64,000 bases of DNA from Micromonospora ferruginea (lineage in GTDB: Bacteria; Actinomycetota; Actinomycetes; Mycobacteriales; Micromonosporaceae), in the NCBI RefSeq assembly GCF_013694245.2, contig NZ_CP059322.2:6517001-6581000 (forward strand). The letters run 5' to 3'. Numbering within the stretch: position 1 is the stretch's first letter; every line of letters begins with the position of its first letter. A model generated the notes under the pieces. That model ran no database searches. It was not told the DNA's origin and saw nothing but the letters and a program-made list of their open reading frames with translations. A program made the translations under genes and the position numbers. Of this stretch, positions 57,351 through 64,000 are shown one piece after another.

Positions 57351-58262
57351 GTGGCGCCCCGCCGACCCACCGCACGCGACCGGTCCCGTCGCGTACTGTC
57401 CCAGAACTTCCTCGCCGACCCGGCCGCCGTCGCCCGGATGGTCGCCGCCGTCCGCACCGGCCCGGACGACCTGCTGCTGGAGGTGGGCGCCGGACGAGGC
57501 CGGCTGACCCGGCCGCTCGCCGCGCGCTGCCGCCGGCTGATCGCGTACGAGATCGACCCGGCCGTGCTGCCGGACCTGGCCGCCGCCTGCGCGCCCCTGC
57601 CGGCGGTCGAGGTGCGGGCCGCCGACTTCCTCGCCGCGTCCCCGCCCGGCGAGCCGTTCTCGGTGGCCGGCAACATCCCCTGGTCGCTGACCGCGGCGGT
57701 GGTCCGCTGGTGCCTGGCCGCGCCCTCGCTGCGCGCGGCGACGCTGCTCACCCAGCTCGACTACGCGCGCAAGCGCACCGGCGGCCACGGCCGGTGGAGC
57801 CGGCTCACGGTGCTCACCTGGCCGGAGCACCACTGGCGGCTGGCCGGGCGGGTGCCCCGGGAGGCGTTCCGGCCGGTGCCGGCCGTCGACGGCGGCATCC
57901 TGCGCCTGGAGCGCCGGACCGAGCCGCTGCTGGCGCCGGCCGTGCTGCCGGCGTACCGGAGGATGGTGGAGTCGGGCTTCGGCGGCGTCGGCGGCTCGCT
58001 CGCGGCCTCGCTGCGCGCCGCCCACCCGGGCCGGCGGGTCGACGGCGCGCTGCGCGCCGCGCGGATCGCGCCGGACACCCCGGTCGGGCTGGTCTGGCCC
58101 GAACAGTGGCTGGTGCTGTTCCGGCTGCTGCACGCCGGCGATCCCGGACGGGCCGGAAAATCGCGGCCATCCGGAGCGGCGCCGGCGCCGAATGCCTACC
58201 GTGCTGGCAGAGGGAGCGGGCGGAGGGCGGGACCGGATGACCCACGGCGACAGCGCCGGTGA
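57351..58262 (+). CDS. erm: 23S rRNA adenine-N6 methyltransferase (Erm family)
   Basis: 303 aa. SAM-dependent methyltransferase: LSQNFLADPAAVARMV, LLEVGAGRGRLTRPLA (motif I), IAYEIDPAVLPDL (motif II), VRAADFLAA and GNIPWSLTAAVVRW (motif IV, NIPW). The helical C-terminal domain follows. The NIP[FYW] motif and the SQNFL start favour Erm (A2058 of 23S rRNA, macrolide-lincosamide-streptogramin resistance) over KsgA, which has NLPY. AGGA is seven bases before the GTG. The last 45 residues are Arg/Gly/Pro-rich and overlap the sigK promoter and start, so the C-terminus is unusual. Adjacent leader peptide and hairpins suggest drug-inducible translation. Confidence 0.88.
   Translation: MAPRRPTARDRSRRVLSQNFLADPAAVARMVAAVRTGPDDLLLEVGAGRGRLTRPLAARCRRLIAYEIDPAVLPDLAAACAPLPAVEVRAADFLAASPPGEPFSVAGNIPWSLTAAVVRWCLAAPSLRAATLLTQLDYARKRTGGHGRWSRLTVLTWPEHHWRLAGRVPREAFRPVPAVDGGILRLERRTEPLLAPAVLPAYRRMVESGFGGVGGSLAASLRAAHPGRRVDGALRAARIAPDTPVGLVWPEQWLVLFRLLHAGDPGRAGKSRPSGAAPAPNAYRAGRGSGRRAGPDDPRRQRR
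58167..58193 (+). promoter_or_regulatory. SigK-type promoter of sigK-rskA
   Basis: CCATCC (58167-58172), 15 bases, then CCGAAT (58188-58193). Both hexamers match the -35 and -10 reported for mycobacterial SigK promoters as I remember them. The same pair with the same 15-base spacer occurs before the fasciclin gene. It lies within the end of erm. Confidence 0.75.
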
Positions 58263-58866
58263 CGTGCCGGGGCGGTCGAGGCTGCACGCCGTGCCCTCGG
58301 CCGCCCCGGACCAGCGGGCGGAGACCGACGACCTGCTGCGGGCGGTGGCGCGCGGCGACGAGGCGGCGTTCGAGCGGCTCTACGGCCTCGTCTCGCCGCG
58401 CGTCTACGGACTGGCGCGGCGGGTGCTGCGCGACCCGGCCCAGGCCGAGGAGGTCGCCCAGGAGGTGCTGGTCGAGGTGTGGCGCACCGCCGCCCGGTTC
58501 GATCCGGCGTTGGGGTCGGCCACCTCGTGGATCTTCACCATCGCCCACCGCCGCGCGGTCGACCGGGTCCGGTCCGAGCAGGCCGGCGCCGAACGCACCC
58601 GCCGGGTCGCCGCCGGATCCTCGGAGACACCGTACGACGAGGTGGCCGAGGAGGCGGCGGCCCGGCTGGAACGGCAGCAGGTGCGCCACTGCCTGGACGC
58701 GCTCACCGAGGTGCAGCGCGAGGCGATCACGCTGGCCTACTACGGCGGGCACAGCTACCGCGAGGTGGCCGGCCTGCTGGACACCGCGCTGCCGACCGTC
58801 AAGACCCGCATGCGGGACGGGCTGATCCGTCTGCGCGACTGCCTGGGAGTGGAGCTGACCCGATGA
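58237..58866 (+). CDS. sigK: ECF RNA polymerase sigma factor SigK
   Basis: 209 aa. Region 2: DEAAFERLYGLVSPRVYGLARRVLRDPAQAEEVAQEVLVEVW and TSWIFTIAHRRAVDRVRS read in parts; region 4: LTEVQREAITLAYYGGHSYREVAGLL and LPTVKTRMRDGLIRLRDCL, again in parts. Start chosen at ATG 58237 (GGAGGGCGGGA upstream) because the earlier ATG at 58192 lies inside the -10 box. Its stop overlaps rskA by 4 bases. It would be held at the membrane by RskA and released by proteolysis, then transcribe itself and the fasciclin unit. Confidence 0.92.
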   Translation: MTHGDSAGDVPGRSRLHAVPSAAPDQRAETDDLLRAVARGDEAAFERLYGLVSPRVYGLARRVLRDPAQAEEVAQEVLVEVWRTAARFDPALGSATSWIFTIAHRRAVDRVRSEQAGAERTRRVAAGSSETPYDEVAEEAAARLERQQVRHCLDALTEVQREAITLAYYGGHSYREVAGLLDTALPTVKTRMRDGLIRLRDCLGVELTR

Positions 58867-59621
58867 CCGACATCCACGCGCTCGCCGGGGCGTACGTGCT
58901 CGACGCGGTGGACGACGTCGAGCGGGCCGCGTTCGCCCGGCACCTGGACGGCTGCGAGAGCTGCGCGCTGGAGCTGGCCGAGTTCCGCGAGACGGCCGCC
59001 CGGCTGGCCGACTCGACCTGGTCGGTGCCCCCGCCCGCGGTGCGCGAGGCGGTGTTGGCCGAGATCCGGCGTACCCCGCAGGAACGGCCGCGCCCGGCGG
59101 GCCGGTCCGGTTCGGCCCGCGCCGGGACCTGGCGGCGCCGGCTGGCGGTCGCGGCCGCCGCCGTGCTGCTGGCCGGTGGCGCGGGCGCGGCCACCTGGGT
59201 GGCCCAGGAGCAGCGGGTACGCGACGCGCGCACCGAGGCCGGCGCGGCCCGAAACGAGGCGGGCGCGGCCCGAAACGAGGCGGGCCGGATCCGGGCGGTG
59301 CTGGCCGCGCCCGACGCGGTGGTCCGCACCGAGGCGGTGCCGGCCGGCGGCCGGGTCACCGTGGTGGCGTCGGCGAGCCGGGACGAGGGGGTGGCCCTGG
59401 TGGACGGGCTGGCCGCACCCGCACCGGGGCGGGCCTACCAGCTCTGGCTGATCGAGGGCACCACGGCCACCTCGGCCGGGGTGCTGCCGGCCGGTCAGGG
59501 CGGCGGCACGAAGCTGCTCTCCGGCGTCCGCGGCAAGGGCGTGTTCGGCGTGACCGAGGAGCCGTCGAGCGGATCGGCGCAGCCGACCATGACGCCGCTG
59601 GTGGCGTTCGCGCTCACCTGA
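58863..59621 (+). CDS. rskA: Anti-sigma-K factor RskA
   Basis: 252 aa. The N-terminal anti-sigma domain contains the zinc motif H-x3-C-x2-C (RHLDGCESC). One helix, LAVAAAAVLLAGGAGAATWVA (about 100-120), separates it from the extracytoplasmic RskA domain (VALVDGLAAPAPGRAYQLWL and KGVFGVTEEPSSGSAQPTM). A perfect 21-bp duplication (59241-59261 and 59262-59282) encodes GAARNEA twice in the stalk just outside the membrane. The ATG is embedded in the sigK stop. Confidence 0.92.
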   Translation: MTDIHALAGAYVLDAVDDVERAAFARHLDGCESCALELAEFRETAARLADSTWSVPPPAVREAVLAEIRRTPQERPRPAGRSGSARAGTWRRRLAVAAAAVLLAGGAGAATWVAQEQRVRDARTEAGAARNEAGAARNEAGRIRAVLAAPDAVVRTEAVPAGGRVTVVASASRDEGVALVDGLAAPAPGRAYQLWLIEGTTATSAGVLPAGQGGGTKLLSGVRGKGVFGVTEEPSSGSAQPTMTPLVAFALT

Positions 59622-59639
59622 TCTCTTTCGGCGAGCGAC

Positions 59640-59666
59640 CCATCCGGGCGGCGGTGAGCACCGAAT
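59640..59666 (+). promoter_or_regulatory. SigK-type promoter of the fasciclin gene
   Basis: CCATCC (59640-59645), 15 bases, CCGAAT (59661-59666), 43 bases before the ATG at 59709. It is identical in hexamers and spacing to the sigK promoter. Confidence 0.78.
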
Positions 59667-59708
59667 CCCCTTCAGACCGACAGTTCACCACTTGAAGGGA
59701 TTTCCCCG

Positions 59709-60344
59709 ATGCGCCCCATGAAGCTCACCGCCGTCGCGCTCGCCGCCACCCTCGGCCTCGGCCTCGCCGCCTGCGGCGGGAACGGCGACGACATGGACGC
59801 CGCCGCGCCGGCCAGCAGCGCCCCGATGACGTCCGCGCCGGCCAGCAGCGCGCCCGCGATGGCCGACGGCCAGTTCGGTCCCGGCTGCGCCGCGGTGCCC
59901 ACCGACGCGTCGAACCCCGGCAGCTTCGCCGCCATGGCCCAGGTGCCGGTGGCCACCGCCGCCTCCGGCAACCCGCTGCTCAGCACGCTCGTCACCGCCG
60001 TCAAGCAGGCCGGACTCGTCGACTCGCTGAACAGCGCCCAGGGCTTGACCGTCTTCGCGCCGACTAACGACGCGTTCGGCAAGCTGCCCAAGGCCGACCT
60101 GGACAAGGTCCTCGCCGACAAGAAGATGCTCACCGACGTGCTGACCTACCACGTGGTGGAGGGCAAGCTCGGCCCGGACCAGCTCGCCGGCGCGCACAAG
60201 ACGCTCCAGGGCGGCGAGGTGACGGTCGCCGGCAGCGGCACCGAGTTCACCGTGAACGGCAACTCCATGGTCGTCTGCGGCAACGTGCAGACCGCCAACG
60301 CGACCGTCTACATCGTCGACTCGGTCCTGATGCCGAAGTCCTGA
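59709..60344 (+). CDS. Fasciclin-domain lipoprotein (MPT70/MPT83-like)
   Basis: 211 aa. Lipoprotein signal with lipobox LAAC (LGLGLAACGGNGDD), a low-complexity Ala/Ser/Pro spacer, then one fasciclin domain (about 75-210): NPLLSTLVTAVKQAGLVDSL, LTVFAPTNDAFGKLP, LTDVLTYHVVEGKL and ATVYIVDSVLMP. This is the architecture of mycobacterial MPT83, a main SigK target. It is anchored to the outer face of the membrane and probably acts in adhesion or cell-surface interactions. It has a SigK-type promoter and is followed after 30 bases by the oxidoreductase gene. Confidence 0.92.
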   Translation: MRPMKLTAVALAATLGLGLAACGGNGDDMDAAAPASSAPMTSAPASSAPAMADGQFGPGCAAVPTDASNPGSFAAMAQVPVATAASGNPLLSTLVTAVKQAGLVDSLNSAQGLTVFAPTNDAFGKLPKADLDKVLADKKMLTDVLTYHVVEGKLGPDQLAGAHKTLQGGEVTVAGSGTEFTVNGNSMVVCGNVQTANATVYIVDSVLMPKS

Positions 60345-60374
60345 CGTCGCCACCGCCGGTGAGGGGAGGAACCG

Positions 60375-61955
60375 ATGACCCGCCGTACCCTGGCGGCCGC
60401 CGGAACGGGCCTGCTCGCGGCGGCCGCCGGGGTGGCGGTCGCGGAGCTGCTCGCCACCGCCGTCCGCCCGCAGGCGGCGCCACTTGTCGCGGTCGGCGGC
60501 ACCGTCGTGGACGGCGCGCCCACCGCGGTCAAGGAATGGGCGGTCCGCACGTTCGGCACGTACGACAAGCCACTGCTGCTCGGCGGCATCGCGCTGGTGC
60601 TGGCGCTGCTGGCCGCGCTGACCGGGGCCGTCGCCCGCCGCCGCCCGGCGCTGGGCCTGCTCGGACCCGCGGTGCTCGGCGTGGCCGCCACCACCGCCGC
60701 GCTGACCCGCCCCGACGCCCGCCCGGTCGACGCCCTGCCGGCCCTGGCCGGCGCCGCCGTGGCCGCCGCCCTCCTGCGCTGGCTGCCCCTGCCCGGCCTG
60801 CCGGCCGCCGCACCCGATCTCCCGGACGCCGCCCCCGACCCGGTGGGGGTGGGCCGGGCGGCGTCCGGGGCCGGGTCGGCGGGTGGGGCGACGCGGCGGG
60901 CGGTGGTGCGCAACGCGGCACTGGTGGCGGCCGGCACCGCGCTGGCCGGCGTCGGCGCGTCGACACTGCGCCGGCTCGACGTGGCCGACGCGGCCCGGTC
61001 CCGGGAGGCCGTCCGGCTGCCCGCGCCGGCCTCGCCCGCCCGGCCCACGCCGGCCGGGGTGGCGCCCGGGTTCCGCACCCCGACCGCGGACTTCTATCGG
61101 GTCGACACCGCGCTCACCGTGCCCCGGCTGGACGTGGACGCCTGGCGGCTGCGGCTGCACGGCCTGGTCGAACGGCCGGTCGAGCTGAGCTTCGCCGACC
61201 TGCTCGACCGTGGGCTGATCGAGCGGGACGTCACGTTGAGCTGCGTGTCCAACGAGGTCGGTGGCCCGTACGTGGGGACCGCCCGGTGGCTCGGCGCGCC
61301 GCTCGCCCCGCTGCTGCGCGACGCCGGTGTCCGGGCCGGCGCCGACCAACTGGTGGCCCGCTCGCAGGAGGGGATGACCATCGGCACGCCGATCGCGACG
61401 CTCCTCGACGGCCGGGACGCCATGCTCGCGGTCGGCATGGACGGTGCGCCGCTGCCGTTCACGCACGGCTTCCCGGTCCGGATGCTCACGCCCGGCCTGT
61501 ACGGGTACGCGGGCGCGTGCAAATGGGTCACCGAGCTGGAGGTGACCACGTTCGACGCCTTCGACGCGTACTGGGTGCGGCGGGGGTGGGCGCGGGAGGC
61601 GCCGGTGAAGACGGCGTCCCGGATCGACCGGCCCGCGCCGTTCGCCCGGCTTCCCGCCGGACGGGTCACCGTGGCCGGGGTGGCGTGGGCGCAGCACCGG
61701 GGCATCGCAGCGGTGGAGGTCTCGGTGGACGGTGGGCCGTGGCGGGCCGCCGAGCTGCTGCCCACCGCCTCGGTCGACACCTGGGTGCAGTGGCGGTACG
61801 CCTGGACCGCTCCGCCGGGCCCGCACAGCCTGCGGGTACGCGCCACCGACGGCACCGGCGCCGTGCAGCCCGAACAGCGGCGTCCCCCGTTCCCCGACGG
61901 CGCCACCGGCCACCACACCACCACGGTGACGGTGCAAGGAGGGGCCCCCGCTTAA
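60375..61955 (+). CDS. Membrane-anchored molybdopterin-dependent oxidoreductase
   Basis: 526 aa. Three or four N-terminal helices (about 1-150), a Gly/Ala/Pro linker with TRRAVVRNAALVAAGTALAGV (a further helix), then a sulfite-oxidase-type domain facing outside: TADFYRVDTALTVPRLD, FADLLDRGLIERDVTLSCVS with the molybdenum-ligand Cys (about 289), VGTARWLGAPLAPLL and PVRMLTPGLYGYAGACKWVTELEV. A C-terminal dimer domain (about 405-525) follows. GGAGGAACCG precedes the ATG. It probably shares the fasciclin transcript and hence SigK control. The last six residues (QGGAPA) and the TAA stop come from a family B repeat. Confidence 0.88.
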   Translation: MTRRTLAAAGTGLLAAAAGVAVAELLATAVRPQAAPLVAVGGTVVDGAPTAVKEWAVRTFGTYDKPLLLGGIALVLALLAALTGAVARRRPALGLLGPAVLGVAATTAALTRPDARPVDALPALAGAAVAAALLRWLPLPGLPAAAPDLPDAAPDPVGVGRAASGAGSAGGATRRAVVRNAALVAAGTALAGVGASTLRRLDVADAARSREAVRLPAPASPARPTPAGVAPGFRTPTADFYRVDTALTVPRLDVDAWRLRLHGLVERPVELSFADLLDRGLIERDVTLSCVSNEVGGPYVGTARWLGAPLAPLLRDAGVRAGADQLVARSQEGMTIGTPIATLLDGRDAMLAVGMDGAPLPFTHGFPVRMLTPGLYGYAGACKWVTELEVTTFDAFDAYWVRRGWAREAPVKTASRIDRPAPFARLPAGRVTVAGVAWAQHRGIAAVEVSVDGGPWRAAELLPTASVDTWVQWRYAWTAPPGPHSLRVRATDGTGAVQPEQRRPPFPDGATGHHTTTVTVQGGAPA

Positions 61956-62017
61956 CGCCTTTGGTAGAGGCGGGGGCCCCGCTTAACCGGTGGTGTTAAG
62001 CGGGGGGCCCGGCTAAC
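61936..62017. repeat. Palindromic element, family B copy 3 (one and a half units)
   Basis: AAGGAGGGGCCCCCGCTTAA begins at 61936, GGCGGGGGCCCCGCTTAACC follows, then a partial third arm GTTAAGCGGGGGGCCCGG. It contains the stop codons of both convergent neighbours: TAA at 61953-61955 and TAG (minus strand) at 62013-62015. Confidence 0.85.
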
Positions 62018-62207
62018 CGGTCACGGTGATCAGGGCCTCGCCCAGCTCGGCGGGAGTGTCGAACTCCTCGGCCGGCAACGTCCGGAGCGCCTGAAGCGCC
62101 TCCGTGCTGGCGCCGTTCTCCTGCCCCCAGCGGACCAGGTCCTCCCGGGAGACCGGGTAGTCGAGCCCGGCCAGGAACTCCTGCAACTGCGCGCCGGTGA
62201 CGGTCAT
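62013..62207 (-). CDS. DUF2795 domain-containing small protein
   Basis: 64 aa. The sequence QLQEFLAGLDYPVSREDLV, LQALRTLPAEEFDTPAELGE matches the short DUF2795 helical domain, which is widespread in actinomycetes and usually follows an unstructured tail. Function is unknown. The stop codon lies in a family B element. The gene faces away from the esterase gene. Confidence 0.8.
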   Translation of the reverse strand: MTVTGAQLQEFLAGLDYPVSREDLVRWGQENGASTEALQALRTLPAEEFDTPAELGEALITVTG

Positions 62208-62287
62208 GCCGCGCGGCTACCCGCTGACCGGCCGGGCATGCCCGTACGGCCGCGGTTTGCCCCGGCGGGTCCCGGGTAGCCGCGGAC

Positions 62288-63544
62288 ATGCTCGTACAGC
62301 GGCTCGGCGCGCCGAGCGACTTCGACCCGCTGCTGGAACGCGTTCGGGACGCCCGGATCGTGATGATCGGCGAGGCGACGCACGGCAGCTACGACTACTA
62401 CCGGCTGCGGGAGCAGTTGACCCGCCGGCTCATCGCCGAGCAGGGCTTCGACTTCGTCGCGGTGGAGGGGGACTGGCCGGACTGCGACCGGGTGCACCGC
62501 TCGGTGGTGGGCGCGCCCGGCGGGGCGGCGGACCCGCTGACCGCGCTGGAACGGTTCGAGCGCTGGCCCACCTGGATGTGGGCCAACGCCGAGGTGGCCC
62601 GCTTCTGTCGCTGGCTGCGGGCGTGGAACCTGGACCGCGCCGAGGGCGGGCGCGCCGGCTTCCACGGCCTCGACGTCTACTCGCTGTGGGAGTCCATGCA
62701 GGCCATCTTCGACTACCTGGGCGAGGAGGACCCGGCCTCGCTGGAGGCGGCCCAGGAGGCCTACCGCTGCTTCGAGCCGTACGGCAAGCAGGTCGAGGAG
62801 TACGGGATGGCCAGCCGGTTCGTCTCCGCCCGGTGCGAGGAGGAGGTGGTGCGGCTGTTGGCGCGTACCCGGGAACAGGCCGCCGCGGACGGCCCGGACC
62901 GCTTCGCGGCCTGGCAGAACGCGGAGGTGGTGGCCGGCGCGGAGCGGTACTACCGGGCGATGGTCGGCGGCGGGCCGGAGTCGTGGAACGTCCGCGACGT
63001 GCACATGGCCGACACGCTGGACCGCCTGCTAGACCGGTACGGGCCGGACGCGCGGGGTGTCGTGTGGGCGCACAACACGCACGTCGGCGACGCGCGGGCC
63101 ACCGAGATGGCGGCGGACGGCATGGTCAACATCGGGCAACTCGCCCGGGAGCGGCACGGCCGGGACGCGGTGGCGCTGATCGGTCTCGGCAGTTGGCGGG
63201 GGACGGTGGTCGCGGCGCCGCGCTGGGGCTCTCCGGCGGAGACGATGGCGGTGCCGCCGGCCCGGGACGGGTCGCTGGAGCACCGGCTGCACGAGCTGAT
63301 GCCGGACCGGGCGGTGCTGGTCTTCGGCGGCCCGGACGAGCCGGACTGGGTGACCGGCGAGGTGGACCATCGGGCCATCGGCGTGGTGTACGACCCGAGC
63401 TTCGAGTCGTGGGGCAACTATGTGCCGACGCGGCTGGGGGAGCGGTACGACGCGTTCCTCTGGTGCGACGAGACGACCGCCCTGCACCCGCTGCCCGCGC
63501 TGGTCACTCCGGGCGAGATGGAGACGTACCCGGCCGGGGTGTGA
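62288..63544 (+). CDS. Erythromycin esterase family protein
   Basis: 418 aa. The family signature IVMIGEATHGSYDYYRLREQ (with catalytic-site Glu and His), FVAVEGDWPDCDRVHR, WANAEVARFCRWLRAWN, GFHGLDVYSLWESM and VVWAHNTHVGDARATEM (second His) are present. True erythromycin esterases open the macrolide ring, but most family members have other, unknown hydrolytic roles. Its closeness to an erm-type gene (4 kb) is suggestive only. It ends just before a family B repeat. Confidence 0.88.
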   Translation: MLVQRLGAPSDFDPLLERVRDARIVMIGEATHGSYDYYRLREQLTRRLIAEQGFDFVAVEGDWPDCDRVHRSVVGAPGGAADPLTALERFERWPTWMWANAEVARFCRWLRAWNLDRAEGGRAGFHGLDVYSLWESMQAIFDYLGEEDPASLEAAQEAYRCFEPYGKQVEEYGMASRFVSARCEEEVVRLLARTREQAAADGPDRFAAWQNAEVVAGAERYYRAMVGGGPESWNVRDVHMADTLDRLLDRYGPDARGVVWAHNTHVGDARATEMAADGMVNIGQLARERHGRDAVALIGLGSWRGTVVAAPRWGSPAETMAVPPARDGSLEHRLHELMPDRAVLVFGGPDEPDWVTGEVDHRAIGVVYDPSFESWGNYVPTRLGERYDAFLWCDETTALHPLPALVTPGEMETYPAGV

Positions 63545-63552
63545 GCCGGGGT

Positions 63553-63604
63553 GTTAAGCGGGGCCCCCGCCTATGCAGAAGGCGTTAAGCGGGGGCCCCT
63601 CCTT
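63553..63604. repeat. Palindromic element, family B copy 4
   Basis: Starts GTTAAGCGGGGCCCCC and ends GTTAAGCGGGGGCCCC plus TCCTT. It differs from copy 1 (42364-42415) only at the left end. It begins 8 bases after the esterase stop and abuts the stop codon of the minus-strand transporter gene. Confidence 0.88.
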
Positions 63605-64000
63605 TCACTTCACCTGGGCGGGCTCGCGCGCGGCCAGGTGGGCGCGCAGGCCCTCGCCCTCGACGTCCACGTTGGGCAGCAGCTTGTTCAGCCAGCGGGG
63701 CAGCCACCAGGCGGCGTTGTTCAGCAGCGACATCACCGCCGGCACGATGGTCATCCGGACCACGAACGCGTCGATGGCGACACCGATCGCGAGCGCGAAG
63801 CCCATCGACTTGATGATCGGGTCGTCCAGGAAGACGAAGCCGCCGAACACCGAGATCATGATGAGCGCCGCCGCGGTGACCACCCGGGCACCGTGCCCCA
63901 TGCCGTTGATGGTGGCCTGGCGGGCGGTGTCCCCGTGCACGAAGTCCTCCCGCATCCGGGAGACCAGGAAGACCTCGTAGTCCATGGCGAGGCCGAACAG
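63605..64000 (-). CDS. MMPL/RND family transporter, C-terminal part
   Basis: The last 132 or so residues of an MMPL protein; the gene continues past the right edge. Visible: MDYEVFLVSRMREDFVHG with the conserved TM4-like start, then TINGMGHGARVVTAAALIMISVFGGFVF, read in parts, DDPIIKSMGFALAIGVAIDAFVVRMTIVPAVM with the proton-relay Asp, and a basic C-terminal tail. MMPL proteins export lipids or drugs using the proton gradient. Confidence 0.92.
   Translation of the reverse strand: MFGLAMDYEVFLVSRMREDFVHGDTARQATINGMGHGARVVTAAALIMISVFGGFVFLDDPIIKSMGFALAIGVAIDAFVVRMTIVPAVMSLLNNAAWWLPRWLNKLLPNVDVEGEGLRAHLAAREPAQVK

Noticed and set aside
58192..58236. Longer start of sigK at ATG 58192
   Set aside because: That ATG lies inside the CCGAAT -10 box, so it would not be transcribed from this promoter.
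1..64000. tRNA, rRNA, CRISPR, phage or transposase genes
   Set aside because: None seen in reading the intergenic regions; cloverleaf-type matches were not detected, though no dedicated scan could be run.

Overview
The window is chromosomal DNA from a very high-GC actinomycete. GTG starts are common, GC-rich hairpin terminators follow many genes, and the gene content (Kgd-type 2-oxoglutarate dehydrogenase, MprAB/PepD-like two-component and protease set, SigK/RskA, LysX, DUF6412 with YidC) points to Micromonosporaceae, most likely Micromonospora or a close relative. That placement rests on remembered protein families and was not tested by a search. No rRNA, tRNA, CRISPR array, transposase or phage gene was seen.

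Region 1 (1-6.5 kb) holds the 5' part of kgd, an ABC-2 exporter, a hotdog-fold protein and a GNAT plus PlsC acyltransferase pair that looks like OlsB/OlsA. Region 2 (6.5-20.8 kb) holds a promoter-operator, DUF4097 and PadR unit; a response regulator, histidine kinase and HtrA set with the same 11-bp-phased repeats at two promoters; a glycosyltransferase, a Ser/Thr kinase, a patatin plus acyltransferase pair, cutA, and a giant SCO7613-type membrane protein broken by a palindromic element. Region 3 (20.8-31.1 kb) is a 2,888-residue secreted Rhs protein with a self-processing Hint domain and a variable C-terminal tip, an overlapping immunity-type gene and a frameshifted relic, all with falling GC.

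Region 4 (31-45 kb) holds map/xre facing apart across 53 bp, a desaturase, an FHA protein behind a tiny coupled ORF, rocD-ddaH, a membrane protein with Asp-rich repeats, a GH43 plus CBM2 secreted pair, a frameshifted nei-like gene, an APH(6)-type kinase, a CoA-disulfide-reductase-like flavoprotein and a YbdK-type ligase. Region 5 (45-57 kb) holds lysX, DUF6412-yidC, a GH16/CBM6 glucanase with a palindromic operator, DedA, DUF1349, a TreS-like GH13, an SDR reductase, two small membrane proteins and a Gfo/Idh/MocA oxidoreductase. Region 6 (57-64 kb) holds an erm-type methyltransferase behind a 39-residue leader ORF and hairpin, a SigK regulon (sigK-rskA, fasciclin lipoprotein, molybdopterin oxidoreductase) with two matching CCATCC/CCGAAT promoters, a DUF2795 protein, an erythromycin-esterase-family protein and the end of an MMPL transporter.

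Three layers cut across genes. Palindromic family A (GATCTTGGAGTTGTGG arms, 2 copies) sits at or inside gene 3' ends. Family B (GTTAAGCGGGGGCCCC, 4 copies) sits at gene ends and supplies stop codons to neighbouring genes. A set of at least seven genes starts six or seven bases after a TANNNT-like -10 box with no ribosome binding site, the signature of leaderless mRNAs.
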